A DNA stretch of 64,000 nt from Doryteuthis pealeii (GCA_023376005.1 CM042145.1:99224992-99288991); one strand, 5' to 3'; shown: positions 1 to 9,390, numbered from the stretch's first letter. Notes: generated by a model not told the origin, from the letters alone. Program-made: numbers and translations.

Positions 1-305
1 GCAATAGGGTTGGATAATCATATAGGTGCTAGGGCTTGATGTGACCAGCCAGTTAATCGGAGTGGAGTGTTGCATGTCATGGACTGCTCAGCCACCAGGA
101 TTCTGTCCCTAAGCATCACGGGTCGCCACCTACAGGAATTTTGCGTTGGCTTAGAACCCGGAACAGGCAAGACCATCAATGTTCAGGAAAGATTGAAAAA
201 TATGGAAGAGAATTTAGTAATAATTTAACCGTTTTCTCTGACTCCGAGTTATTCAAAAGCCACATTCATCATGGGTAGGATATGACACAAGATCACAAAT
301 ATGTG

Positions 306-513
306 ACATTGCTATTCAGTAGTAATGGATCTGTGAGACTAGATTGTTAACCATTACACCACAATAGGACACAATTTTTACCCACACGTTCGCTACGGGT
401 AGGATGTCACACAAGGTCACAAGTAAGAGGCATCCAGCAAGAATCGAGCTCGCTATTTAGTAGTTATGGATTACGAGACTAGATTGCTAACCATTATACC
501 ACAATGGATCGCC
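306..513 (-). repeat. Two tandem tRNA-like sequences (A1)
   Basis: On the minus strand two similar stretches (428-513 and 306-369) each start with a box A-like TGGTATAATGGTTAGCA or TGTAATGGTTAAC, followed by a shared AATCTAGTCTC segment. The upstream copy also has a box B-like AGCTCGATTCTTG. A canonical cloverleaf does not close, so I read them as tRNA-derived repeat heads, not functional tRNAs. Confidence 0.5.
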
Positions 514-1389
514 TATAATGCCAAACAAAGGTAGATCGAATATATTTGATTTGCACATTTTTAAAAGAAACCAAGTCTTAATTTGTTCATTTGAAAGTCA
601 TTTAAAAAATAGAGAAAAGAATCTGAATATCTAAAGAATTATACGTTTACTTCCTTTTGATAATTTCCTCATTTTCCACGTGTCTTTCATCATTTGAACT
701 TCATCTCAAAAAAAGAAAGAAAAGAAAAAAGAACAGAAAAAAAAATGAACAAAATAGAAAAGAAAATAATGTCCTAATTGTTTTGACTACCAAAAACTCT
801 GACATTAGCTACAGTGTCGCGTGCAGTTATTTTTTTTTTTTTAATCTTTCTTTTTATAAATGTAATTGTTTATGATTATCATCATTAAAACTATTTCGAT
901 GGCCATCTAACATTTCCCGTCTATTATGCTAAAAAGTTTTTTTATTTTCTTAAATATGTATTTTAAAAAGTTATTTTTGTTGTATTTGTTTTTTTTTTTT
1001 TGTTTGTTTTTTGTTTTTTTTTATAATGTAAATTACTAACAGGGTTTTAAGGGTAAATTGTGAGGTCATAAAAAGAAGAAAAGGCAGGAGAATACCGAAG
1101 TGCCAATGTTCCGCACGCGAACAAGAGCGTGCCAAGTGTCATAGATCAACTTAAACTCTTTATCATTTCATAATTTTGAAAAGAAAAATGCCCCCCCCCC
1201 TTGCAAAAAAGACAAACATTTTTTTAGTTCCGGTTGGGACATTTATTAAAATTATTTATTTATGTAATTTCATTCCATTAATTTCTTTTAAATACTTTTT
1301 TTTTCAAATTTGCCCTGTCAGCAGGAAATAGAATACGCCGACTATATCTCCTGTAGAGAGGTAAGACCCCCCCCCCAAAAAAAAATAGA
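514..1389. other. AT-rich interval without recognisable features
   Basis: Long A and T homopolymers and polypurine runs, plus a C run near 1191. It is matched at 46340-47204 and at 39200-40060. Small open frames here are low-complexity and are not kept between copies. Confidence 0.6.
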
Positions 1390-1545
1390 GGTGTCCTGGG
1401 TATGACACTAAACTGTATCTGGTGGTGAGAATCCAGATCTGGAGATCTGGAGTGTTTAGAGTACCGCGTCATTACGATTACTCTCAGGTCCACTCCGACC
1501 CGAAGAGATAGTAACTGTTAAGGTCCCATCTATTCGTCAAATAGA
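1390..1545 (+). repeat. Interspersed repeat head, family GGTGTCCTGGG (A1 copy 1)
   Basis: Shares about 150 bp with 2311-2468, with the minus strand of 4855-4991 and 6350-6482, and with 40620-40790. Common landmarks are GGTGTCCTGGGTATGACA, an AACTGNATCTGGTGGT segment and a TCCACTCTGACCCGGAG-like block. No tRNA or 5S promoter boxes are visible. Other copies of the family join a body and the tail shared with the SINEs, so this is likely a SINE-like head of unknown origin. Confidence 0.6.
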
Positions 1546-1550
1546 TCTAT

Positions 1551-1732
1551 GCGTATTATCTGCGTTATTCAGACTATTGTCCTCATCTTCATTGTTAGCT
1601 GCACAACGTTTCGGCCGATATGCCCCCCGGACTTCTTCAGGTATTTGTTGTCGGACTCGGAAACCTTCTCGGACTCAGGAACCTTCTGAAGAAGATGAGG
1701 ACAATAGTCCGAATAACGCAGATAATACTCAA
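1551..1732. repeat. Small fold-back with CGAAACGTTG motif (A1)
   Basis: Arms of about 35 bp (1554-1590 and 1693-1730, containing ATTATCTGCGTTATT) flank a ~100 bp centre. On the minus strand the centre reads CTGAAGAAGTCC, then a short hairpin, then GGCCGAAACGTTGTGC. A GAAGAAG-hairpin-CGAAACGTTG arrangement is common near the ends of Penelope-like and related elements, but assignment here is an inference. Haplotype 2 (47370-47525) lacks part of the second arm. Confidence 0.45.
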
Positions 1733-2310
1733 TAATCATCAAGCCTCATCTCAAACATTCAGAGAAATAGATCTTTTTCTACTAGTCGCAGTCGAGCACC
1801 CTAACCACTATGTCATAGGGACTCCTCCGGGTTGAATTCTTTACAAATCGCGAGTAAACTCAGTTTCACACAATGATGAAAAATATGTGCCATAAAGGTC
1901 TGCTGTAAATGTCTTCAATGAAACTATAAATGTATTGTAACGGATGAATTCGATATTCGATAGAAATTTTAACACTTTGCCTACCAAATTTTCCCCACGT
2001 CTGTACCACACTTTCTTAGTATTAACTGTATGGTGGGATATTTCAAAGTCCACTATCTGTTCACCTCGAGATATCATTCTATTCAAATAAAGTCCTACTA
2101 TTATTGTAATCTGAGTTCTGCAAAACTGCAATGAACTGACCATCGATTTTTGTATTTTGCTTACAGTATAATCGCAGTGGTAGGAGAGCCACCGTGAGCG
2201 GTTTAAAGTAGTCAAAGTGTTCATTTATAAGCCAAATCCTTTAATCAAAATATATTAATGGAAATCAATATTAAGGTGTTCAAAAACAGGTGTAAGACTT
2301 CCCCAGAAAG
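1733..2310. other. Interval without recognisable features
   Basis: A 127-codon minus-strand open frame (1841-2224) lies here, but its frame is broken by indels in both other copies (38390-38760 and 47640-48005) and it resembles nothing I recognise. I do not call a gene. Confidence 0.5.
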
Positions 2311-2468
2311 GAGGTGTTCTGGGTATGTCACAAAATTGCGTCTGATGGTAAAGCTCTAGTTCTGGATACCTGGGGAGTGTAGTACCCCGTCATTGTCATT
2401 ACTCCCAGGTCCACTCTGACCCGGAGCGGTTGTACCTGCTAAGGTAACATCTATTCGTCAAATAGATC
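2311..2468 (+). repeat. Interspersed repeat head, family GGTGTCCTGGG (A1 copy 2)
   Basis: Diverged second copy of the repeat at 1390, with the same order of landmarks. Both end at an ATCTATTCGTCAAATAGATC palindrome, which suggests the two share their right boundary. Confidence 0.6.
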
Positions 2469-2654
2469 TATTTCTAATTCTTTGCATTAGATAGGTAAAT
2501 ATGCCATTAAAGAAACAGACTAAACAAACGCTTAGTAAATAACATCATTATCTGGTGTTGCTTATCCAAAGAATTCTTATTCAGGTCTGGTTTAAATTTA
2601 GAGTTTTCCTTCTCCTAGAAGAGTTGCCATACCAATATTAAAGGGCCAGCTTAA

Positions 2655-2790
2655 GAAATAGCTACACACAAATTTAAATACAAACGTACAACGAACGCGA
2701 TTCCCTAACCTCAAGACATAACATAACTGTAGACTTGTGACATGCCGTTAAAATCAATTAATTAATCAATCATTATTTGATTCCTATGCT
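2655..2790 (+). repeat. SINE 3' part with shared tail (A1)
   Basis: Contains a GACATGCCGTTAAAATCAAT tail followed by AATT/AATC tetranucleotides, preceded by a body also seen at 6540-6675 (minus), 42721-42825 (minus) and 62490-62612 (plus). Confidence 0.6.
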
Positions 2791-2833
2791 AGATTATCGG
2801 GGTTACTTTATATTACTGATTATAGATTATTAG

Positions 2834-2876
2834 AGAGAGAGAGAGAGAGAGAGAGATAGATAGAGAGAGAGAGAGA
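2834..2876. repeat. (GA)n with GATA interruptions
   Basis: Simple repeat of GA with short GATA blocks. The haplotype-2 copy (48654-48695) has a different length and more GATA units. Confidence 0.9.
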
Positions 2877-3044
2877 AGTTTACTCATTTGTTTAGTAAGA
2901 GCTATTTGATATATTCATTTTGTTCTATTCTTTGCTAGAAACGGAAAGAATATTAAGCGTCACCGTCTGCTTTTACACTTAGTTTTTTTTTTTCTTTCTT
3001 TCTTTATTAAAGTACAAACGCAAAGGGTTGTTGTTCGCATTAGA

Positions 3045-3180
3045 TATAAATAGCCGAGACTCTTGTAAACTGGTCATTTCTGCACTAGCTGACATAGACA
3101 ACATCGTTTCGAGTTTCACTCAAAACAATGAACAATAACCCAAATTACAAGAAGCCAACAAATAGACGTAGAATTTTTCA
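3045..3180 (+). promoter_or_regulatory. Candidate TATA plus Inr core promoter and short leader ORF
   Basis: TATAAATAG begins at 3045 and a TCATTT initiator-like motif has its A at 3076, the spacing expected for a pol II core promoter. The first downstream ATG (3127) opens a 19-codon frame. The arrangement is kept in C (TATA at 48864, ATG at 48946). No longer coding frame follows, so this could be an LTR or repeat promoter, or chance in AT-rich DNA. Confidence 0.3.
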
Positions 3181-3345
3181 CTGTTGAAAATTAGACTTCG
3201 TAAAATATCTAAAACAAATGTCAATGACAGAAAGAAAGAAAAAACCTTGTGTAGCAACACTTAAAGCTCATAAGATAGAAGTATAACTGTTGTTTATGGC
3301 AAGTTTATATAGCGTTGAGAGTTTATATAGAGTTGCTGAGTTGAC

Positions 3346-3416
3346 GAGGGCCGGTATCGAACTAGGAACCTTGTGGTTTCTCAGCCGAACGCTCTACCGA
3401 CTGAGCTAACCCGGCT
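3346..3416 (-). repeat. tRNA-like head (A1)
   Basis: The minus strand starts GCCGGGTTAGCTCAGTCGG and continues GTAGAGCGTTCGG, a good D-arm and box A, with a box B-like CTAGTTCGATACC downstream. Acceptor GCCGG can pair with CCGGC, but the T-arm and anticodon stem do not pair well. A second copy with a different body lies at 14300-14372, so this is a tRNA-derived SINE head rather than a functional tRNA gene. Confidence 0.6.
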
Positions 3417-3500
3417 TAAAGTGTTGCATTATATCTGATAAGTGTTAAGTTCCAAACGTTTGGGATTTATTTTTTCTAAATTGCGTATTTTGACATTTTC

Positions 3501-3745
3501 GGACCATTTGACCTTTAGGCACCCCTTTTTGATCTCGATTAAGAAAGACATGTTTTTCATTTACACGGTCAATATCCGGTTGTTTTAACAGACGATTTTT
3601 AGATTTTTTTTTAATTATAAAACTAACCCCTAACCCTAACCTTAACCCTAACCTCTAACAAACAACCGGATATTGACGGTGTGAATGTAAAACATGTCCT
3701 TTCTTAATCGAGATCACAAAGGGGTGCTTAAAGGTAATATGGCCC
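3501..3745. mobile_element. MITE with ~100 bp inverted repeats and telomere-like core (A1)
   Basis: Ends are GGACCAT and ATGGCCC. The arms share GATCTCGATTAAGAAAG, a CATGT..TTTCATTTACAC segment and CAATATCCGGTTGTT in mirror order. The centre holds five or six CCCTAA-type units at about 3627-3655. The flanks ACATTTTC and AAATTTTC look like an 8-bp target duplication with one mismatch. No coding capacity. An 8-bp duplication with GG ends could suit Merlin or a hAT-type element; the superfamily is not settled. Confidence 0.8.
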
Positions 3746-4184
3746 AAATTTTCAATTGCACATCAAACGTTCATCTTTTTCTGTGTATTTGCACTTATTA
3801 AAAATAAGAGTTGTGTAGAAACTTTTCAAACTATTGAAATACATTGGAACTGTTGTTTTTAGTGGGTCTATATAGGATCAAAATATATCTGATATGTTCC
3901 AACGTTGGAAATTCTGGTTAAATTTGGAAAAAAGGTCTATTTTACATCAAAATCGACATGCTTTTACTATGTATTAGCGCTTGTTAAAAAAAAACAAAGA
4001 CCTTGTGTAGAAACACTTAAAACTAATGAAATCTAATGAAATAATAGTGCAGCTGTTGGTTATAGCAAGTTTATATAGTGTTGCACTATATCTGATAAGA
4101 AAGAAGAAAAAAAGTCCCCCAGGCAGCACCTGCCCCGCCCCACATATAAAAGGGGCATTAAAGGGTAATTGCCCAGTGCAATTA

Positions 4185-4630
4185 ATGATGAAAGGTTGAT
4201 CGTTTTTTAAAGGACCTTGCTTACAAGTCTTTCATAAATAAAAGACTATTGTTTTTTTAAGCATCTTACTTTCAACCTGTTCATCTCGATAGTCTTTTTG
4301 GAATTATCTTTCAATTCTTTAATAATGAAATCTTTAAATGTTTTTTTTTTTAAAGATTTTGCAGACAATGAATTCATAATGAAATGTCTATATTTAAAAA
4401 AAAAAAGTATCTTGCTTTCATCGTATTCATGATGAGAAATCGATTTTCACTTGAACGCATCTTATGTTCAATGTGTTCATAAGGAAAATCTGGTAGTAAT
4501 TTGAAAGAATCTTACTTTAAACGTGTTCATACAGAAAGATAGACAGTTATTTGAAATTTCAAAGAAATCATAATGAAAACTCAATTGTTGTTTGAAAGAA
4601 TCTTTCATTCAACAAGTTCATAATTAAAAG
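4185..4630 (-). repeat. ~50-bp degenerate minisatellite (A1, reverse orientation)
   Basis: About nine diverged units with the recurrent phrase TTTGAAAGAATCTT...TTCAA...TTCATAATGAAAA. It is the reverse complement of the array at 8820-9390, so the same family sits twice in the unit in opposite orientations. The period of ~50 is not a multiple of three and no frame is kept. Confidence 0.65.
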
Positions 4631-4639
4631 TCTTTTGGT

Positions 4640-4991
4640 GGATTTTGTTTTGGTTTGATTTGGTTTGGTTTAACGGCATATCAACCTTGTGGGTTATTTA
4701 ATGCCAAATCCTTTTTTGCATATGATTTGTAGGGGAATAGTTTGTATGTAAACAGTTTGTTTTTAAACAAATTGTTAGAGTGTGAGACAACAGTTGCTAA
4801 TCAACTTTTCTTTACATGTGTATTTTTATAGAACTCATTTTTTTAATCTATTTAACCCATAGATAATAGGTAGTACCACTCCGTGTCAGGGTGGACCTTG
4901 AAGTAATGGCGATGAATGGGTACTCCATACTCCCCAGAGCTCCAAAATTGTAACTCCACCACTAGATGCAGTTTACCGGAGTGATAGTACA
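4640..4991 (-). repeat. Composite SINE-like element with GGTGTCCTGGG-type head and shared tail (A1)
   Basis: Read on the minus strand: head 4855-4991 (CTGGAG/GGAGTATGG block, GGTCCACCCTGACACGGAG), body with AAAAAAATGAGTTC, then the tail AATAACCCACAAGGTTGATATGCCG and a (CCAAA)-type 3' end at 4644-4675. Matches 6184-6482 and 40620-40925 over the whole length. Confidence 0.65.
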
Positions 4992-5230
4992 TACAAGGTG
5001 TGTCAAAAAGTATCGATATCTTTTGTACTTTTTGACACACCTTGTATTCTAAAAAATAACGTTCCATTCATTCTTCATATCTAACTTGGTAAATACAGCT
5101 TTAAACTTGGTACTTTTTGGACACACCTTGTATTCTGAAAAAATAATAAATGGAACGTTATTTTTTTTCAGAATACAAGGTGTGTCAAAAAGTACAAAAC
5201 ATCTCGATATTCTTTTGACACACATTGTAT
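4992..5230. mobile_element. Nested palindromic MITE-like element, ACAAGGTGTGTCAAAAAGTA family (A1)
   Basis: Five copies of ACAAGGTGTGTCAAAAAGTA alternate in orientation within 240 bp, with an asymmetric centre (5070-5150) bounded by GGAACGTTATTTTTT inverted repeats. The TA-bounded ends suggest a Tc1/mariner-type non-autonomous element nested in a relative. A second insertion at 42824-43062 has its centre in the opposite orientation. Confidence 0.65.
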
Positions 5231-5944
5231 TAGGATCCCACATAAAAGAAAATGAGTTTAAAATGTGTTTTTAAAAATTGAGTGCAAAAAGAAAAATTTC
5301 AGTACCCATCAAAGAGGAATAGAACAAAACATCTTCAGCATAAAATAACTCAACAAGGGTTGACATGTCGTAAAATCAAAAGAAAAATAAAGAAAAAAGA
5401 GAAGGCAGAATCTACCGCCTTGAGAATGAATTTATATCGAAATGACAATGAGCATAACAAAAGCTATTAAATAACAATTTCTTTCCGCTAAATACAAAAC
5501 ACAACATCGTCCTAGTTCCAGAAAGAAGATCGAATCAAATTTTGAGACACAGTTTCAGAGACGGTTGACCCATAAAAACATCAATTTGCTTATAATTGTC
5601 TTGACACATTTCTCTGTTTTCCCACACGTAACTTTTATGAAAAAAAAAGTTCTTTCTTTTAAGTTCCTATTTGCGTTTAGCTCTAAGAACAAAGCACCAA
5701 AACCTTGTTATTTTTGGAGGAGGTGTTTTTCGAGGGTAATTCTTTTTCTGACCACATAATTTTTATTACGTTTGAATGGATAATAAAAAAAATACTACTG
5801 TTATTCTTCTATACATTATATCAACTTTCTGTGGGGCCGGTACTAGGGAATCATGCCACCTCCCAAATCTATGATACGAGTCCCTCCTTCTACTACATGT
5901 CAATTTCCCTAAAGTAGTATTCATAGAAAATATATGAAAATATC
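5231..5944. other. Interval without recognisable features, one diverged SINE tail
   Basis: A tail-like AATAACTCAACAAGGGTTGACATG lies near 5345-5370 (two mismatching words in a row, so degenerate). The rest, including 5565-5760, is single-copy within the unit and shows no gene. Confidence 0.45.
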
Positions 5945-6056
5945 TAATTGGGGGCTTCGGGGTAGTATGCACCGATCTTTGTTTTCTGTATATACTTTTT
6001 GTTTCTTCACTCCAAATAACTTTTTTCAACATAGAGAAGTTGAAATTTTGTGTCAT
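5945..6056 (-). pseudogene. Possible relic of a Tc1-like transposase (KKVIWSEE motif)
   Basis: A minus-strand frame reads LKKVIWSEETKSIYRKQRS, which resembles the region around the first catalytic Asp of Tc1 transposases (usually VIWSDE), with Glu in place of Asp, followed by a basic HTTPKPP stretch. There is no recognisable N- or C-terminal half. In haplotype 2 the frame stops after PTIK. I give this low weight; it could be chance resemblance. Confidence 0.22.
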
Positions 6057-6095
6057 TGAACGAAAGGAAAAGACGAAATACTCGAGATTTTAATT

Positions 6096-6175
6096 ATGTG
6101 ATTGATTGACTGATTTTTACGGCATATCAACTCGTCTGGAATTATTTTAGGCCTAGAGGTTAGGAAATCGGGTAC
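6096..6175 (-). repeat. SINE tail copy with (GATT)n end (A1)
   Basis: Minus-strand tail CGAGTTGATATGCCGTAAAAA followed by (CAAT)n. It directly abuts the composite element at 6184, giving two tails in the same orientation. Confidence 0.55.
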
Positions 6176-6183
6176 AAAAAAGT

Positions 6184-6482
6184 TGATTGGTTGGTTGGTT
6201 GGTTGGTTGGTTGGTTGGATTTGTCGGCATATCAATCCTTGAGTTATTTTATGCCGAAGACGTTTGTTTAATACATTCTTGTTGGGTATTAATTTTTTTT
6301 TCACATTCATTAAAAAACACTTTTTATGAATTCATTTTTTGATCTATTTAACTCTTGGATTGAACTCTAACAGGTTCAACCACTCCGGATTATAGTAGAC
6401 CTGAAGGGGTACTCCACACTCCCTAGAGCTCCAGAATTGGAACCTTACCACTAGATGCAGTTTAATGTCATACCCAGGACAT
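6184..6482 (-). repeat. Composite SINE-like element, full length (A1)
   Basis: Minus strand: head from 6482 (TATGACATTAAACTGCATCT), body to about 6260, tail GATTGATATGCCGACAAATCC and then a clean (CCAA)n 3' end at 6184-6216. A head, body, tail and tetranucleotide end in one ~300 bp unit is the layout expected of a SINE, but the head lacks obvious pol III boxes. Confidence 0.65.
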
Positions 6483-6539
6483 GAAACGGGTACAGTGTAC
6501 GTTTATGTTTACATTTTTGTGTTGATATTTCTTAATAAG

Positions 6540-6675
6540 TTTTTGCACAGGATTGATTGATTGATGATTGATTGATTTTAATGGCACGTAAACCTGTCTA
6601 GCGTTATTTCATGCCTAGTGGTTTGGATAGGGTACATTATACATTTACATTTTTGTGTAATTGTTTCGTAAGATA
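6540..6675 (-). repeat. SINE 3' part with shared tail (A1)
   Basis: Minus-strand copy of the repeat at 2655-2790, ending in (CAAT)n at 6548-6576. Confidence 0.55.
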
Positions 6676-6695
6676 AGACTGCACACGGTTCTTGT

Positions 6696-6870
6696 TTTGT
6701 TCTTGTGGCTGGTTGTTTTAATCAACTCTTTTCGGATCATTTAATACCGAATCAATTCATTTTGTTATCTGGTTACTTACATTACCTGCTGTTTACTTAA
6801 ATGGTCACCCATCTAAGTATTGAACATGCTGCTTAATTTCGGTGATCTAGCGGGAACCGGTGCTTTCAGC
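6696..6870 (-). repeat. 5S rRNA-derived SINE (A1 copy 1)
   Basis: The minus strand carries the 5S internal control region in order: GAAAGCACCGGTTCCCGC, GATCACCGAAATTAAGC and a box C-like AGATGGGTGACC, then a CAGGTAATG stretch and the shared tail. 5S-headed SINEs are known as the SINE3 type. The 5S part is too diverged and too short for a functional 5S gene. Confidence 0.75.
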
Positions 6871-7028
6871 CAACATGAACGAATTAAAAAAAATGACTCA
6901 GGCATAAAATAACCCAAGGGTTGACATCCCTAAAATCCAACCAACCAACCAGCTGAGTAATCTTGGATTATTATGAAGTATGTTTGATGAAGTGTGTCAA
7001 TAAAAGGGAACATAAAAAAAGATTTGAA

Positions 7029-7103
7029 CAGGCTCATCGCGGCTCAACTTCGGTGATCTAGCGGGAATCGGTGCTTTCAACGGGATTGACCGTAAGCCGT
7101 AAT
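7029..7103 (-). repeat. 5S rRNA-derived fragment (A1 copy 2)
   Basis: Only the 5' two thirds of the 5S-like head is present (TTACGGTCAATCCCGTTGAA, then AGCACCGATTCCCGC and GATCACCGAAGTTGAGC). It ends before the box C region, so it is a truncated copy. Confidence 0.65.
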
Positions 7104-7194
7104 ATCAAGAATCCCTGATACTAATATTTTATTCATAATTATATTGTTACAGTACTTATACACAATTATATGGTTTCTTTATTTGTTTTTTTTT

Positions 7195-7506
7195 GTTTTT
7201 TATCTATCTATCATTATTTAAATGTGTCACTCTGACATAGTCCGTTTCTATCTATCTCTTTAGGCATGTTTGTCCCAATTTATCTGTCTTAATCCGTTCC
7301 TTCTTTCTATCTGTCTTTCTATCTGTCTTTCTATCTTTGTCCGTTACTGTCTGTCTGTCTATCTATCTATCTTATCTGTTATCTGAATCTGTTCCTTCCT
7401 TCCTTCTTATCTATCTATCTATCTATCTATCTTGGGTCGTTCTTATCTATCTATCTATCTACACTAGTCCGTTCCTATCTATACACCTATCTATCTTAGC
7501 CTGTTC

Positions 7507-7538
<32 letters not shown>

Positions 7539-7545
7539 TTCTGTC
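7195..7545. repeat. TATC tetranucleotide array, interrupted (A1)
   Basis: Runs of TATC and TCTG separated by recurring GTCCGTTCCTATC-type spacers, so parts behave as a ~40-bp higher-order repeat. The copies at 53185-53520 and 32815-33150 differ in unit number. Confidence 0.85.
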
Positions 7546-7689
7546 TAATAATGATGAATTCCTTTAATCATATAGACTATCAATCATTCATATAGTATTA
7601 CTCTCAAGTTTTAATAAAAAATATTAAATACAATTAATTAGATCAATTATAAATATGATCTCTTATTCCAAGCGATACTTCCGTATCAG

Positions 7690-8090
7690 TGTTACTGCAT
7701 GGCAGCAACACATGGAACCTAACGAAGCGCTTGGAGAATAAACTAGATCAGTGCTGCACGGGAAGGTTGCGTGCTACCTTTTAAAGAAATCCCGTGCGCA
7801 GCATCTTACAAGAAAACAGCTGTACAGCCACCTGCCTTCTATTGCACAAATCACCTGGATGAGGCGAACAAGACATGCTGGGCACTGCTGGAGAAGCAAG
7901 GACGAACTCAAAAGTGACGTTCTCGTGTGAAACCTACACATAAAACACCAGTGTAGGTCGACAAATAAAAATCTACATTAATCAGCTCTGTGCGGATTCT
8001 GGATGCCGCTCGGTGGACCTACAGTTGCAATGGCCGATAGGGACCTTGGCGAGGGAGTGTCATTGGGAATCCGTGCTAACAGTGCGACAC
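7690..8090 (+). pseudogene. 3' end of a non-LTR retrotransposon ORF2 (A1)
   Basis: Across frame changes the translation gives LTKRLENKLDQ-like, RKQLYSHLPSIAQITWMRRT, RHAGHCWRSKDELKSDVL and AMADRD segments. This is the familiar C-terminal tail that follows the reverse transcriptase domain in many animal LINEs (pattern LYGHxP, FAGHCWRSKDEL, GRP, DRDxWR). No RT catalytic motif remains; the copy is 5'-truncated and frameshifted. The element ends in (GAT)n at 8091. Family not assigned. Confidence 0.8.

Positions 8091-8123
<33 letters not shown>
8091..8123 (+). repeat. (GAT)n 3' tail of the LINE copy (A1)
   Basis: Eleven GAT-type units directly after the LINE 3' end. Length differs in the other copies (54064-54121, 32153-32206), as expected for a microsatellite tail. 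Confidence 0.85.
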
Positions 8124-8128
<5 letters not shown>

Positions 8129-8317
8129 ATCGAACAAAATGAGTGAGGTGAACATTATTTGTGCTTTATTTTTTAAAAATAACTCATTTAGAATACGTCG
8201 GGATATCTTTTGAAAAGCAATCAATTTTGAATTACGGACGCGCCGGAAAAATTATTTGTAAAAGAAATGGACATTGAATAATGAACCCGCTGGAAGATCC
8301 TTTCAAATGATTGTTTG

Positions 8318-8515
8318 TTTTTTGTTGTTTGTTTTTACGGCATATCAACTCTTTTCGGGTTATTTAATGCAGAATCAAGTCAGTTTGATATTCAATTTCT
8401 TACAGTACCCGCTGTTGTTTAAATGGTCACCCATCTAAGCATGTAACAGTCTCATTGCAGCTTCACTTCGGTGATCGAACTGGAACCGGTGCTTTCAACG
8501 TGATCTGACCATAAG
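8318..8515 (-). repeat. 5S rRNA-derived SINE, most complete copy (A1 copy 3)
   Basis: Read on the minus strand from 8515: TATGGTCAGATCACGTTGAA, AGCACCGGTTCCAG, GATCACCGAAGTGAAGC, a TTAGATGGGTGACC box C, then GCGGGTACTGTAAG, which matches the 5S 3' end. It is followed by a short body and the shared tail AGTTGATATGCCGTAAAA with a (CAAA)n end. This is a near full-length 5S head on a SINE3-type element. Confidence 0.82.
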
Positions 8516-8819
8516 TCCCTTTCAAATGACTAAAATAAGCATGGAATCTTTTTTCTTTGTTTTTATTTCATTTTAATTTTGCGTTCGGCATTTAAGCGAC
8601 GCAAAAACCATTTGGAATGTCAATTTTTTAATTGGGTGTATATAATATGGGACAAATAAGAAAGTGATTAAGTGACACCAGATAATCTGGATATCCCTTT
8701 TTGCATTGTATCTTAAACAATTAGACAATCTTATTTTTAACTAGAGGGTGTTGCAGGATGATAAACGAATGGAAGATTTAGGAACAAGCGTATTAATATA
8801 TATATTAATATAATAATTA

Positions 8820-9390
8820 TCTTACATTATGAACGAGTTTGAAAGCAAGATTCTTCGATTGACAATAGAATTTTCGTTGATTTGCTCCAAAGCGAGATCC
8901 CTTTCCAAAAAATAATCGTCTTGTCATAAACAACACACTACAAGCAGGATCCTTCCAATAACAATCAGCATTTTATTATGACTTCATTGAATGCAATATT
9001 CTTACAAAAAACGATCGACTTTTCATTATGAATTCTTGAATGCAAAATTTTCAAAAATAAACTATTGATTTTTTATCATAAATTCTTTGAATGCAAGATC
9101 CTTTCAAATAACAATCAACCTTTTATAATGAAATATTTGTTAAAAGTAAGATCCTTTCAAAACACTTTTTTTTTCATTATAAAAATCATTGAATGCAAAA
9201 TTCTTACAAAAGACAATTTACTTTTCATCGTAAATGCGTTTTAAGCAAGATCCTTTCACACAAAAAATGAACATTCAATATGAAACCGACGAAAGAAAAA
9301 TGCTTCAAATAAACAATCGATTTTTTCAATATGAAACCGATGAATGCAAGATCCAATTAAATGACAATCCAACTTTCATTATAAAGACTT
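8820..9390 (+). repeat. ~50-bp degenerate minisatellite (A1, forward orientation)
   Basis: About eleven units built on TTGAATGCAAGATCCTTTCA followed by AATAACAATCAAC and TTTTCATTATGAA. Same family as 4185-4630, opposite orientation. Units are 10-30% diverged. Confidence 0.75.

Noticed and set aside
1616..1660. Third hammerhead (CTGAAGA ... GGCCGAAAC on the minus strand)
   Set aside because: CTGAAGA fits the core, but the closing pair of stem II would be A-C, the hairpin is offset, no cleavage triplet with stem I partner is found, and haplotype 2 has CCGAAGA. A Penelope-like end motif is more likely.
1841..2224. 127-codon minus-strand open frame
   Set aside because: The same region in B (38390-38760) and C (47640-48005) is frameshifted, codon use looks like background AT-rich DNA, and no domain is recognisable.
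3627..3655. True telomere or chromosome end
   Set aside because: Only five or six CCCTAA units inside a MITE, with a second copy of the same MITE elsewhere.
8401..8515. Functional 5S rRNA gene
   Set aside because: Diverged control region and fusion to a SINE tail; multiple truncated copies nearby.
8820..9390. CRISPR-like array
   Set aside because: Units are degenerate along their whole length with no constant repeat and variable spacer, and the sequence is eukaryotic.
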